In this document: piece by piece, positions 18,333 through 26,090 of the stretch | How positions within the stretch are numbered: the stretch's first letter is position 1 | How the letters are laid out: each line of letters begins with the position of its first letter | NCBI GenBank assembly: GCA_016215605.1 | Contig: JACRJB010000023.1 | Span: forward strand, 1 to 64,000 | Length of the DNA: 64,000 nucleotides | Reading direction: 5' to 3' | Origin: Rhodopseudomonas palustris | Lineage (GTDB): Bacteria > Pseudomonadota > Alphaproteobacteria > Rhizobiales > Xanthobacteraceae | The notes under the pieces: model-generated | Told to the model about the DNA's origin: nothing | Seen by the model: the letters and a program-made list of their open reading frames with translations, nothing else | Database searches by the model: none | Position numbers and translations under genes: made by a program

Positions 18333-19436
18333 GTGCGAAGTCTTCCCGTCGAACCGGCCGGCGCGCCGCTTCCGGAAAGCAAGGAAGAACGGCCCCCGTT
18401 GATCCGGCGAACCGAGGTCGTCGCTTTTGCGCTGGCGACCTTGCTGATCATCGTCATCATCGGCCTGCTGTATGTCGCCAAGCCGTTCTTCCTGCCGATC
18501 GTCACGGCCTTCGTGATGGGCACCATGCTGTCGCCGGCCGCGACCTATATAGAGCGATGGCGGATTCCGCGCGCCGTCTGCGCGGTGCTGATCGTGGCGG
18601 TGGCGCTGGCGGGCGTCGGCTTCATGGTGGCCCTGATCTCGGGCCCGCTCATCGAATGGAGCAGCCGCCTTCCCGAACTCGGCGGAATCCTGCGCGACAA
18701 ACTGCACTTCTTCGAGCGTCCGCTCGCTTTCTGGCGACAAATCCAGTCGGCGCTGGGCGGATCCGAAGCGCTTCCGTCGGCGCCGATCCAGATGCCGCAA
18801 ATCGACTGGATGCAGCCGACGCTCGAATTTCTGTCACCCACCCTGACCGAATTTCTGCTGTTTCTCGTCACGCTGGTGCTGTTCATCGCCAGCTGGAACA
18901 ACCTCCGCCGCGCTTTGGTGATGAATTTCGCCGGTCGCAACGCGCGTCTGCGCACGCTGCGGATTCTCAACGAGATCGAGCAAAGCCTCGGCGGCTATCT
19001 CCTGACCGTGACGGTCATCAATCTTTGCTATGGCGCCGCGACCGGCGTGATCTGCGCCATGGCAGGCATGCCGAACCCCGCGGGGCTCGGGGCTCTCGCC
19101 GCGATATTGAACTTCATCCCGATCATCGGACCGACGGTGATGTTCGTGGTGCTGACATTGGTCGGGATCATCAGCATGCCGACCCTGGGCGCCGGCCTGC
19201 TGGCTCCCTTCGGCTTCGCCCTGCTGACCTTCGTGGAAGGGCATTTCATCACGCCGACCATCATCGGCCGAAGGCTGGCGCTGAACGCACTGGCGGTGTT
19301 CATTGCGCTGGCGTTCTGGACCTGGCTGTGGGGCCCGATGGGCGGCTTCCTGGCCTCACCGATCCTGATCGTCGGGCTGGTGCTGAAAGAGCATCTGATG
19401 CCGGCCGACACCCCGCAATTGCCGGGCGGTGAGTAA
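18333..19436 (+). CDS. AI-2E transporter (PerM/UPF0118) family membrane protein
   Basis: A 367-residue inner-membrane protein with about eight hydrophobic segments: two near the N-terminus (VVAFALATLLIIVIIGLLYVA region), a pair near 85-105, and a cluster from about 165 to 340. The pattern and the NFIPIIGPTVMFVVL and EGHFITPTIIGRRL blocks identify the AI-2E/PerM family. Members export small molecules or ions, and substrates vary widely, so autoinducer transport should not be assumed. Start is GTG 18333. An EcfG-like promoter lies upstream. Confidence 0.88.
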   Translation: MRSLPVEPAGAPLPESKEERPPLIRRTEVVAFALATLLIIVIIGLLYVAKPFFLPIVTAFVMGTMLSPAATYIERWRIPRAVCAVLIVAVALAGVGFMVALISGPLIEWSSRLPELGGILRDKLHFFERPLAFWRQIQSALGGSEALPSAPIQMPQIDWMQPTLEFLSPTLTEFLLFLVTLVLFIASWNNLRRALVMNFAGRNARLRTLRILNEIEQSLGGYLLTVTVINLCYGAATGVICAMAGMPNPAGLGALAAILNFIPIIGPTVMFVVLTLVGIISMPTLGAGLLAPFGFALLTFVEGHFITPTIIGRRLALNALAVFIALAFWTWLWGPMGGFLASPILIVGLVLKEHLMPADTPQLPGGE

Positions 19437-19519
19437 GTCGCCCCTTGTTATTGAGTCAGGACGAGACCGCTCGACAGTCAGCACAACGTACGCCCCAATT
19501 CGTGTTCGAGCAGTGATCA

Positions 19520-19550
19520 AACGAAAACATCCGCCACGATGTGGCGGATG
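19520..19550 (-). terminator. Terminator of the 19585-19956 gene
   Basis: CATCCGCCAC-GAT-GTGGCGGATG, a perfect 10-bp stem; on the minus strand it is followed by TTTTCGTTT. About 35 nt after the stop of the gene. Confidence 0.8.
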
Positions 19551-19584
19551 CGATGGAGGCGGTGAGAAGCTGCGTGGTGACCGA

Positions 19585-19956
19585 TCAGGTCATGCAGCGG
19601 CCAGGCTGGAGCTGCTTGGCGACGTCGGTCAGGACGCTGACGACCGGCTCGCAGGCCACCATGGCCCGACGGGGGGCGGCCGGCTGCTGAGCACGCGTGC
19701 GGGTGGCCTGCCCGACCTGGGCGTCCGGGACGCGGACCAGAACCGATTGGCCGACAAGAGTAACCCCGTAGGTCTGGCCAGGCTGTGCCTGCCCCGTGGT
19801 GGCCACTCGATCAGCCTTGTTGCCGCGATTGACGTCCTGCACCGCGCTTTCACGCAGGCTCTGCCGTCCGAGATCGCCGCCGACCGCCAATTGGGCAGCG
19901 CCCAACGTTCCGGCAATTGCGATGGCGCCCAAAATTCCCCGCACGATATGTGACAT
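19585..19956 (-). CDS. Hypothetical exported protein
   Basis: A 123-residue protein not recognised beyond a likely signal sequence (MSHIVRGILGAIAIAGTLGAAQLAVG). The rest is polar with the segment DRVATTGQAQPGQTYGVTLVGQSVLVRVPDAQ and two cysteines near the C-terminus (VACEPVV, GRCMT) that could form a periplasmic disulfide. It is monocistronic, with its own terminator at 19520-19550. No EcfG promoter was found upstream although it sits inside the stress island. Confidence 0.75.
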   Translation of the reverse strand: MSHIVRGILGAIAIAGTLGAAQLAVGGDLGRQSLRESAVQDVNRGNKADRVATTGQAQPGQTYGVTLVGQSVLVRVPDAQVGQATRTRAQQPAAPRRAMVACEPVVSVLTDVAKQLQPGRCMT

Positions 19957-20109
19957 GGTATCCAGCCGCTCGTTGTGTCCGCGGCAGGATCGCCGCTTCG
20001 GTTTTCAGCGGCTTTGTCAAGACCCGCCGCACCAATTAATCGTTCTGGCGCGCGCTCGGTTCGATAACGATCGATCAACTAAGTGTGTGAAATTTCCGAC
20101 GGCGGCGTT

Positions 20110-20135
20110 GGAACGTTAGTCAGCCGCTCAACGTT
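20110..20135 (+). promoter_or_regulatory. EcfG promoter of a small RNA
   Basis: GGAAC (20110-20114), 17 nt, CGTT (20132-20135): exact EcfG elements at the alternative accepted spacing. No ORF follows; instead a terminator ends transcription about 80 nt later. Confidence 0.8.
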
Positions 20136-20141
20136 GTGCCG

Positions 20142-20223
20142 GCGCCGGTTAGTCCCCCTGCCCCAATTGACCGGTGATCCAGGGCGCAGCTGTGGTGATG
20201 CCAGCTGCGCCCTGTTCTTTTTG
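20142..20223 (+). ncRNA. Candidate EcfG-dependent small RNA (GsrN-like architecture)
   Basis: A free-standing transcription unit of about 80 nt beside phyR. It starts 6-7 nt after an EcfG -10 element. The 5' part can fold as CGCCGGTTA (20143-20151) against TGACCGGTG (20168-20176), 9 bp with G-U pairs, exposing a loop of about 16 nt with two C tracts (CCCCC and CCCC). The 3' part is a perfect 12-bp stem (20181-20192 with 20202-20213) followed by GTTCTTTTT, an intrinsic terminator. No coding frame is credible. Caulobacter GsrN, a SigT-dependent sRNA, has the same layout: a C-rich 5' loop that pairs with purine-rich leaders plus a terminator. Homology is inferred from architecture only. Confidence 0.72.
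20181..20223 (+). terminator. Intrinsic terminator of the small RNA
   Basis: AGGGCGCAGCTG-TGGTGATGC-CAGCTGCGCCCT followed by GTTCTTTTT. Perfect 12-bp stem with no coding gene immediately upstream on this strand. Confidence 0.88.
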
Positions 20224-20285
20224 ATAGATCTCGTCGCCATCGAGATCGGCAGACCGAGCCGCAGCCATTCCAAGTCTTTCTCATG

Positions 20286-20318
20286 AAAAAGCCGCCCGCG
20301 CCTGAGGCGCGAGCGGCT
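20286..20318 (-). terminator. Rho-independent terminator of phyR
   Basis: On the minus strand a 13-bp stem (AGCCGCTCGCGCC / GGCGCGGGCGGCT, one G-U pair, TCA loop) is followed by TTTTTC, about 20 nt after the phyR stop. Confidence 0.9.
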
Positions 20319-20336
20319 GATTCACCGATCGGACTA

Positions 20337-21143
20337 TCAGGACGCCGCGGCGTTGGGCGTCCTGTTGCGCGAATTGCGCTGGAAGAACAACGCCTGGCTG
20401 GCCACCGCTGAAACCATGGCCGGCTGGAACGGCTTCGAAATCAGAAACGCCGGCTCCGGACGCTCGCCGGTGAGGAAGCGTTCCGGATAAGCGGTGATGA
20501 ACACCACCGGTACCTCGAAGGTCTTCAGCAACTCGTTGACCGCGTCCAGGCCGGAGCTGCCGTCGGCGAGCTGAATGTCGGCCAGGATCAGGCCCGGCTT
20601 CTTGGTGCGGGCCAACGCGATCGCATCGGCATGGGTACGGGCAACGCCGATGACGTTGTGGCCGAGATTCTTGATCAGGCTCTCGATGTCCATCGCGATG
20701 AAGGTTTCGTCCTCGATGATCAGGACGTCCGTCGCGATCTCCTCGGCCATCTCGCGACCGGCGGCGTCGGCCAATTGACGGACCTCACCGACCTCGGTGT
20801 GGAGCACGAAGGCGACCTCTTCCTCAGAGAAACCTTCGAGCGACAGCAGCAGAAACGCCTGCCGCGGCAGCGGCGTGATCGCCGACAGCCGCCGCTCCGA
20901 CGGCATCGGCAGCGAACGGACTTCGGAGTCGTCATTCAGCGCGACGGAATTCCAGATTTGTGCAAATAGGCGGAAAAGACCCGCCCGCGGCCCGTGCCGC
21001 TCGTCGAGCAGGCTCGGATCCTGCAGCAGGGCCTCCAGCATCGCCGCGACATAGGCATCACCCGAAGCCTGACTGCCGGTCAGCGCCCGCGCATAGCGAC
21101 GCAGCAACGGTAAATGCTCGGCAACCAATTGCGATCTCGACAT
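20337..21143 (-). CDS. phyR: PhyR anti-anti-sigma response regulator
   Basis: A 268-residue PhyR, master activator of the alphaproteobacterial general stress response. The N-terminal part (about 1-135) is an ECF-sigma-like domain (LRRYARALTG start, SLEGFSEEEVAFVL region 4); the C-terminal part (about 138-258) is a receiver with acidic pocket Glu144/Asp145 and phosphoacceptor Asp189 (LILADIQLADG). When phosphorylated, PhyR sequesters NepR and frees EcfG. ATG 21143 with GGAG upstream is preferred over the in-frame ATG at 21182. It is divergent from nepR-ecfG, and a near-consensus EcfG promoter precedes it, implying positive feedback. Confidence 0.96.
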   Translation of the reverse strand: MSRSQLVAEHLPLLRRYARALTGSQASGDAYVAAMLEALLQDPSLLDERHGPRAGLFRLFAQIWNSVALNDDSEVRSLPMPSERRLSAITPLPRQAFLLLSLEGFSEEEVAFVLHTEVGEVRQLADAAGREMAEEIATDVLIIEDETFIAMDIESLIKNLGHNVIGVARTHADAIALARTKKPGLILADIQLADGSSGLDAVNELLKTFEVPVVFITAYPERFLTGERPEPAFLISKPFQPAMVSAVASQALFFQRNSRNRTPNAAAS

Positions 21144-21213
21144 CCCCACTCCGATCCTGAATTTATCGCGGCCCTTCACCAAGCGGGGCGGCCGGGCTCC
21201 CCTTCAGGCTACC

Positions 21214-21238
21214 TACGCCGAAGCGGGCGAAAAGTTCC
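21214..21238 (-). promoter_or_regulatory. Near-consensus EcfG promoter of phyR
   Basis: Minus strand GGAAC (21238-21234), 16 nt, CGTA (21217-21214), one mismatch. A second GGAAC at 21249-21253 points the other way towards nepR, giving a GTTCC-N10-GGAAC pair of back-to-back -35 elements, but 16 nt beyond the latter is AATT rather than CGTT. Confidence 0.65.
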
Positions 21239-21365
21239 ATCGACAGGGGGAACTTTACCGCTGCGACTGAATTAGGCTCCCAGTGACACTGCAAAACCTT
21301 CAAAAATCAAGCAAAACCCTAGCAGTTTCAGGGGACTTGACCATGGGGAAGACATTGGATCAGTC

Positions 21366-21587
21366 ATGAAAGATTTCAAGGCTCAGACAACCAAGAAGTC
21401 GGCGCCTGGCAGCAAAGGCGGCCTGAACCAAGAGATTCAGGCCCGGATCGGCCACCAGCTCCGTGCCATGTACGACGACGTCGTCAAGCAGGGCGTACCT
21501 GATCGGTTCGCCGACCTGATCAAGCGTCTCGACGAACCTCCTCAGGGCGGTCACGTCGCGGCGTCTGAAAGCGAGAGGAGGGACTAA
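21366..21587 (+). CDS. nepR: NepR anti-sigma factor
   Basis: A 73-residue NepR, which binds EcfG and is displaced by phospho-PhyR. The conserved core is visible as IQARIGHQLRAMYDDVVKQGVPDRFADLIKRLDE, two amphipathic helices that contact sigma regions 2 and 4. N- and C-terminal tails are low-complexity, as is usual. The stop TAA shares its last base with the ecfG ATG (TAATG), so synthesis of sigma and anti-sigma is translationally coupled. Confidence 0.95.
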   Translation: MKDFKAQTTKKSAPGSKGGLNQEIQARIGHQLRAMYDDVVKQGVPDRFADLIKRLDEPPQGGHVAASESERRD

Positions 21588-22132
21588 TGCCTCTCACAGA
21601 TTCTCTTCGCGACGACATTCTTGCCGCCGTCCCGAGTTTGCGCGCGTTCGCGATCTCGCTCAGCGGCAACGGCGACCGTGCCGACGACCTCGTGCAGGAA
21701 ACCTTGTTGCGCGCGCTCGCCAACATCGATTCCTTCCAGCCGGGTTCGAACCTCCCGGCGTGGTTGTTCACGATCTTGCGCAACCTGTTCCGGTCCGATT
21801 ACCGGAAGCGGCGGCGCGAGGTGGAAGATGCCGACGGCAGCTACGCCAAGACCCTGAAGTCACAGCCCGGCCAGAATGCTCATCTGGAGTTCGAGGAATT
21901 CCGGACGGCGTTGGATAAGCTTCCTCAGGACCAGCGGGAAGCTCTGATCCTGGTCGGCGCCTCCGGCTTCTCCTATGAAGACGCAGCCGCGATCTGCGGT
22001 TGCGCGGTCGGTACCATCAAGAGCCGCGTCAACCGTGCCCGTTCGAAGCTGAGCGCCCTGCTCTACGTCGACGGTGCTGAAGACTTCGGTCCCGATGACA
22101 CGGTGCGCGCCGTGATCGGCAGCAACGGCTGA
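21587..22132 (+). CDS. ecfG: General stress response ECF sigma factor EcfG
   Basis: A 181-residue ECF sigma factor. Region 2 covers about 10-80 (SGNGDRADDLVQETLLRALANIDSFQPG) and region 4 about 105-165 (LPQDQREALILVGASGFSYEDAAAICGCAVGTIKSRVNRARSKL). It directs RNA polymerase to GGAAC-N16/17-CGTT promoters, of which several exact copies lie within 6 kb. It is encoded with nepR and next to phyR and a sensor kinase, the standard arrangement of the system in Rhizobiales. Confidence 0.95.
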   Translation: MPLTDSLRDDILAAVPSLRAFAISLSGNGDRADDLVQETLLRALANIDSFQPGSNLPAWLFTILRNLFRSDYRKRRREVEDADGSYAKTLKSQPGQNAHLEFEEFRTALDKLPQDQREALILVGASGFSYEDAAAICGCAVGTIKSRVNRARSKLSALLYVDGAEDFGPDDTVRAVIGSNG

Positions 22133-22163
22133 TCTGCCGGTTTTCATCCTGACCAACGCAATG

Positions 22164-22188
22164 CGAAGTGGGCCCTCGGGCCTCTTCG
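22164..22188. terminator. Possible bidirectional terminator between ecfG and the kinase gene
   Basis: A hairpin with outer arms CGAAG / CTTCG and inner GGCC pairing lies in the 111-nt convergent gap. No T-run follows, so the call is weak. Confidence 0.35.
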
Positions 22189-22243
22189 TGGTTGCCAGAG
22201 CGATGGTCGCCATCAAAGCGACCGGTCAGCGCTCGGCGTTTGC

Positions 22244-23899
22244 TCAGCTACGGCGGAGCGGCGCCGAGATCTGGCCGGTTCTGTCGCGTTCGTTGATATC
22301 CACCACCGTCTCCATCGGAGCCGTCAGCTCGTAGACGTAGCTGACATCGGTGAAATAGCGCTTCGAGGTGCCGCCGAGGGCTTCCGGCGCGACGCGGTCC
22401 AGCAGGATCACACCGAACTCGCTGTCGGCCCGGCGCGTCGCCTCGCTGGTGTTGAACTCCTCCCAGCGGAAGCTGAAGGTGGATTCGTCCCCTTCGCCCT
22501 TGACCTCCCAGCTCGCGACGATATGCGGGTGCTTGCCGACCAGGGACAATCCCTCGTCGGAATGGGACGCGAGTTCGAAGAACAGCAGCGACAGGCTCTG
22601 CGCCGCACGCGCGCTGACTGCGATATCCGGGCCGTTGACCGCGATGCGGTCGGCATGCGGGATCGCCCGCGCCTCGAACAGCCCTTTCAGCATGACGCCC
22701 TGCCACTGGCTCTCGCTCAGCAGCGAGACGACGTTCGACATCGCGTGAATCCGCCCGATCAGCAGTTCGCGGGCCACGTCCATGTCCGAACCGTGGCGCA
22801 GCGTTCGCGTCACGATCGACTGGATGACGGCCAGGATATTCTTGACCCGATGGTTGAGTTCGTCGATCACCGCGGTCAGCCGTCGCTCGAACCCGATCCG
22901 CATCTGGATTTCGCGCCGCAACCTGACATTGCTGTGGCTGACATAGCCGAACAAGCCGCAGACGATGAAGGTCAGCGCCAGGCCGATCGCGGCGACGATC
23001 GCCGCCACCTGCTGCGCCCGGACGAACGGATTGACGCGCGCGTAGTAGGCGAGCGACCAGTCGCGATCGCCGAAGGTGACCGTCCGCACGATGGTGGGCG
23101 CCTCGTCGTTCGGGCTGCCCGGACGCTCCTGCACCCGGCCGCGGTCGTCGGCGACGAGTTCGACGCCCGCCTTCCGCGGGTCCTTCAGTACGACGGAGAA
23201 CAGAGACATGTCGTCGTTGGTGAGCATCAGCGACGACAGATCGTAGGAGAAGGTGATGAAGCCGACGGCCGTGGCGGAGTCCGCGCTCAGCACCGGCGCC
23301 GCCAGCACGACACCGATCGGCCCGTCCGGCCCCCTCAACTGGATCGGGTCGGAGGCTTCGGGCTTACCTTCCTCGAGCGAACGCGCGAACATCCGGCCCA
23401 GCGCCGGATGATCGTCGAGCGACCGCCCCGGCAGTGCGATCGTTTCGGCATTGCGCGGCTCGATATCCATCACCACGTCGAGCGGCTGCTGGAGTGTCGC
23501 CGGATCGATCGCCGTGCCGTCGGAATGTCGGATCGTGGTGTCGGAGAATCCGGCCTTCGCCAATTCGGCTTCCGCGGCGGCGAACTCGTCGGGCTTCAGC
23601 CGCACCACCCAACTCGCCAGCAGGAAGTCGGTCTTGAACGCATAGATCGACGAGCGCAGCGGCTGCAGCATGTCCGCCTTGATCACCGCAGGCGTGCGGA
23701 ACAGTCCTGAAGCAACCCTGCCGAGCAGTTCACGCTCGGTGAGCCGGTCCTGCACCTGACTCGCATGCACGTCGATCGCCCGGCCCAAAGCGATCCGCTC
23801 GACCGCAGACTCCTGATCGTAGATTCGATAAGCCGCGAAGCCGGACAACAGCATCCCGACGACGGCAACCAGCCCGATGATAAAGCCCAGCCGAACCAC
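22244..23899 (-). CDS. CHASE-domain HWE/HisKA_2 sensor histidine kinase at the phyR locus
   Basis: A 551-residue membrane sensor. Helix 1 is at about 5-25, a periplasmic CHASE-type domain covers about 30-290, and helix 2 is at about 298-320. The cytoplasmic part has the HWE/HisKA_2 motif ELNHRVKNILAVIQ with His350. The following ATPase domain is atypical: the N-box position reads FFELASHSDEG where HWE kinases have HELATNA, so the usual Mg-ATP asparagine is missing, and EFGVIL replaces the glycine box GFG. It probably controls PhyR, possibly more as a phosphatase or inactive partner; this is inference. The start is GTG 23899. An exact EcfG promoter lies about 160 nt upstream. Confidence 0.85.
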   Translation of the reverse strand: MVRLGFIIGLVAVVGMLLSGFAAYRIYDQESAVERIALGRAIDVHASQVQDRLTERELLGRVASGLFRTPAVIKADMLQPLRSSIYAFKTDFLLASWVVRLKPDEFAAAEAELAKAGFSDTTIRHSDGTAIDPATLQQPLDVVMDIEPRNAETIALPGRSLDDHPALGRMFARSLEEGKPEASDPIQLRGPDGPIGVVLAAPVLSADSATAVGFITFSYDLSSLMLTNDDMSLFSVVLKDPRKAGVELVADDRGRVQERPGSPNDEAPTIVRTVTFGDRDWSLAYYARVNPFVRAQQVAAIVAAIGLALTFIVCGLFGYVSHSNVRLRREIQMRIGFERRLTAVIDELNHRVKNILAVIQSIVTRTLRHGSDMDVARELLIGRIHAMSNVVSLLSESQWQGVMLKGLFEARAIPHADRIAVNGPDIAVSARAAQSLSLLFFELASHSDEGLSLVGKHPHIVASWEVKGEGDESTFSFRWEEFNTSEATRRADSEFGVILLDRVAPEALGGTSKRYFTDVSYVYELTAPMETVVDINERDRTGQISAPLRRS

Positions 23900-24056
23900 G
23901 CTTCTACTCGATCAACGATGGAGGGCGCCGTTGCCATCCATATCCATCATGTGCCGACGCCCGCGACGACCAGGGTGATGCATCCGTCGCGAGGCAGCGA
24001 GAGAATGTCACTGCCAGCATCGCTTTACAGCGTGACTGTCAGGCCCCAAGCGGTGC

Positions 24057-24081
24057 AACGTGAGCAGCCTCCTATTGTTCC
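24057..24081 (-). promoter_or_regulatory. EcfG promoter of the sensor kinase gene
   Basis: Minus strand GGAAC (24081-24077), 16 nt, CGTT (24060-24057): exact consensus. It would give a leader of about 150 nt before GTG 23899, in which no other gene was found. Confidence 0.75.
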
Positions 24082-24130
24082 CGTGAGCGTTAAAATTTCG
24101 TCGGGAGCTCAAAGAGTTAGAAGTTGAACG

Positions 24131-24763
24131 TCAGGCTGTCCCGGCGGTCGGCTTCAAGCCGCCTTTCGTCTCGATGAAACTGATGATGCGGTCGAGCCCA
24201 TCGCGCTTCTTCAGATTGGTCATCACGAACGGCCGCTCGCCCCGCATCCGCCGGGCATCGGTGTCCATCTTTTCCAAGGACGCGCCGACATGGGGCGCGA
24301 GATCAATCTTGTTGATCACCAGCAGATCCGATCGGGTGATGCCAGGGCCCCCTTTGGAGGGAATCTTGTCACCCGCGGAGACATCGATGACATATATCGT
24401 CAGGTCGGCGAGTTCGGGGGAAAAAGTCGCCGCAAGGTTGTCGCCGCCGGACTCGATCAACACCAGATCGAGGCCGGGAAACTTGGTCCGCATCTCGGCA
24501 ACGGCGGCCAGGTTCATCGACGCGTCTTCGCGGATCGCGGTGTGCGGACAACCGCCGGTTTCCACCCCGGCGATCCGATCCGGCGTCAGCGACCCCGAGC
24601 GCACCAGGAATTCGGCGTCCCACTTGGTGTAGATGTCGTTGGTAATCGCCGCAATGTCGTAACGCTCGCGCATCGATTTGCAGAGCAGGTCCATCAGCGC
24701 CGTCTTGCCGGAGCCGACCGGCCCGCCGATGCCCACGCGCAAAGGACCGTGATGAGCTGACAT
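24131..24763 (-). CDS. ureG: Urease accessory GTPase UreG
   Basis: A 210-residue SIMIBI GTPase that delivers nickel into urease. The P-loop [12 protein letters not shown] is at about 13-24, [17 protein letters not shown] carries the nickel-coordinating Cys-Pro-His, ESGGDNL is the G3 region, and NKIDL the guanine motif. Everything needed for activity is present. No urease structural or other accessory gene (ureABCDEF) adjoins it in this window, which is unusual, since ureG normally ends the urease operon. Confidence 0.95.
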   Translation of the reverse strand: MSAHHGPLRVGIGGPVGSGKTALMDLLCKSMRERYDIAAITNDIYTKWDAEFLVRSGSLTPDRIAGVETGGCPHTAIREDASMNLAAVAEMRTKFPGLDLVLIESGGDNLAATFSPELADLTIYVIDVSAGDKIPSKGGPGITRSDLLVINKIDLAPHVGASLEKMDTDARRMRGERPFVMTNLKKRDGLDRIISFIETKGGLKPTAGTA

Positions 24764-24909
24764 GGATGTTTCCCGATGACGCAGGCTTTGCAGGCTGATG
24801 GGACAGCGTCAAACGACAATGACACCGCGCGACGGAGCGAATAAGAACGATGCCGGCAGAGATTGCAAGACGCCGGCGGCCGTCGGGAATAGGCCGCTTG
24901 AACGGCGGA

Positions 24910-25158
24910 TCAGGCCGCCTTGGTCGACGGGTCCTTGCCGCCGCCGTCCTTGACCGCGCTGTCCTTGCTCTTCGCCTCGTGACGAGGTTCGGCGCCCGAG
25001 GGCTTCTTTGCCGGCTTGCCGTAGCGTGACAGCGCCGCGAGTTCGGCTTCCAATTCCGCCTGACGCGCAGCCACTTTTTCAGAAAGTTTCTGGGTCGCTT
25101 CGTCGCGCAACGACGCCAGTTCCTCGATGCTGAGCGCGTCGAGATCGATCTTCGCCAT
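24910..25158 (-). CDS. H-NS-like coiled-coil protein lacking the DNA-binding tail
   Basis: An 82-residue protein beginning MAKIDLDALSIEELASLRDEATQ, the dimerisation-helix start seen in H-NS/HvrA family proteins of Rhizobiales. A coiled coil spans about 8-45 (KVAARQAELEAELAAL). The C-terminal half is a disordered Lys/Ala/Ser-rich tail (about 48-82), and the aromatic-rich AT-hook-like H-NS DNA-binding motif is absent. GGGAGA lies 9 nt before the ATG. It may be a nucleoid protein or a dominant-negative partner of HvrA-type proteins; function unknown. Confidence 0.75.
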   Translation of the reverse strand: MAKIDLDALSIEELASLRDEATQKLSEKVAARQAELEAELAALSRYGKPAKKPSGAEPRHEAKSKDSAVKDGGGKDPSTKAA

Positions 25159-25288
25159 CGAATGTCTCCCGATTGAAGCCGTGGGCTACCGGGTACCGCC
25201 TTACGCCGCAAGCGATCGGCGGAATTATCCACCGATCGGACGAGCGCGCGAGCATTTCGATTGACGCCCGGAAGCGGGGGACTCAAAG

Positions 25289-25726
25289 ATGAGGCTGGGG
25301 ATCACAATGACTTCATCGAAACTGCCAGACAGCGAGCTTTTCGCGCGTCCTGCGACGCCCAATGCCCGCCCGACCACTTCGGCCTCCGACAAGTCGACCG
25401 AAGATCGGCCTCAGGTAGTGCCGCAGAACCAGCTAACAGACCAGGCGCCGCGCAATGTCGACGCGTCCCCGCGCGGCACAGCTTCCGCTGCGGGCAGCAC
25501 GCCGGCCGTCACAAATCCTCGATCAGCCTCCGAGATCCCCCCGGCATCCGCTGCAACTCCCAATGGCGTGGCAAGCGCAGCCGACGAACGCGCCGAAATC
25601 CTGAAACGCATTGCTGCATTCCGAAATTTGCAGGTCAGGCTGCGCCAGGATCGCGAAAAGTACTACGACGAGACGCTGGCGCGCACGCGCTCGCTGCTGT
25701 CCCAGCCGATGAAGCCGCGGCGCTGA
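25289..25726 (+). CDS. Hypothetical protein with C-terminal coiled helix
   Basis: A 145-residue protein not assigned to a family. The first 95 residues are Pro/Ser/Thr/Ala-rich and look disordered; the C-terminal 45 (DERAEILKRIAAFRNLQVRLRQDREKYYDETLARTRSLL) form one long amphipathic helix, suggesting a protein-binding module. A second start at 25310 (MTSSKLPD) is equally possible. It runs opposite to the H-NS-like gene. Confidence 0.6.
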   Translation: MRLGITMTSSKLPDSELFARPATPNARPTTSASDKSTEDRPQVVPQNQLTDQAPRNVDASPRGTASAAGSTPAVTNPRSASEIPPASAATPNGVASAADERAEILKRIAAFRNLQVRLRQDREKYYDETLARTRSLLSQPMKPRR

Positions 25727-26090
25727 CGGCCTCGGCCTCGCGCAAACGCCGGTTAGTCCCACTACGTCTTTGGTTGCACAAATATCCCGCGATGCGGGCG
25801 CATTGCGCCTTATTCGAGCAGCATGCGTGCTCGATCGTGGCGAATCAGCGCACCCGGCAACGGCGCGTAGCGCCAACCCGCCGCGAAAACACGACGCTCA
25901 GCCGACATCTGATCAGCACAATCCCTGTATTTACTACCTAAGCCGTGCTGATTTTCGCCAAAATCTGAACTAAGCACGCCTTAAGCGAATGCTAACCGAC
26001 GCGGCCCTGATCAGTTAGAATTCGTGAAATTGAGAATTGTCGACAGGGAACGAGTGTAGTAGAAGGGCGCTTCACTAAAGGAGCCTACGC
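25727..26090. other. Intergenic stretch with weak EcfG-like site
   Basis: Of 364 nt, nothing is coding that I can support. It contains a short CCCGCGATGCGGG hairpin and, at 26047-26071, GGAAC-N16-CGCT, one mismatch from EcfG consensus, 20 nt upstream of the next gene. Confidence 0.4.

Noticed and set aside
20079-20286. Two short overlapping ORFs (64 and 67 codons) in the phyR 3' gap
   Set aside because: Neither has a ribosome-binding site or family similarity, and the plus-strand sequence is better explained as a promoter, sRNA and terminator.
21249-21273. GGAAC at 21249 as an EcfG promoter for nepR-ecfG
   Set aside because: The -10 position 16 nt downstream is AATT rather than CGTT, so only the -35 half is convincing.
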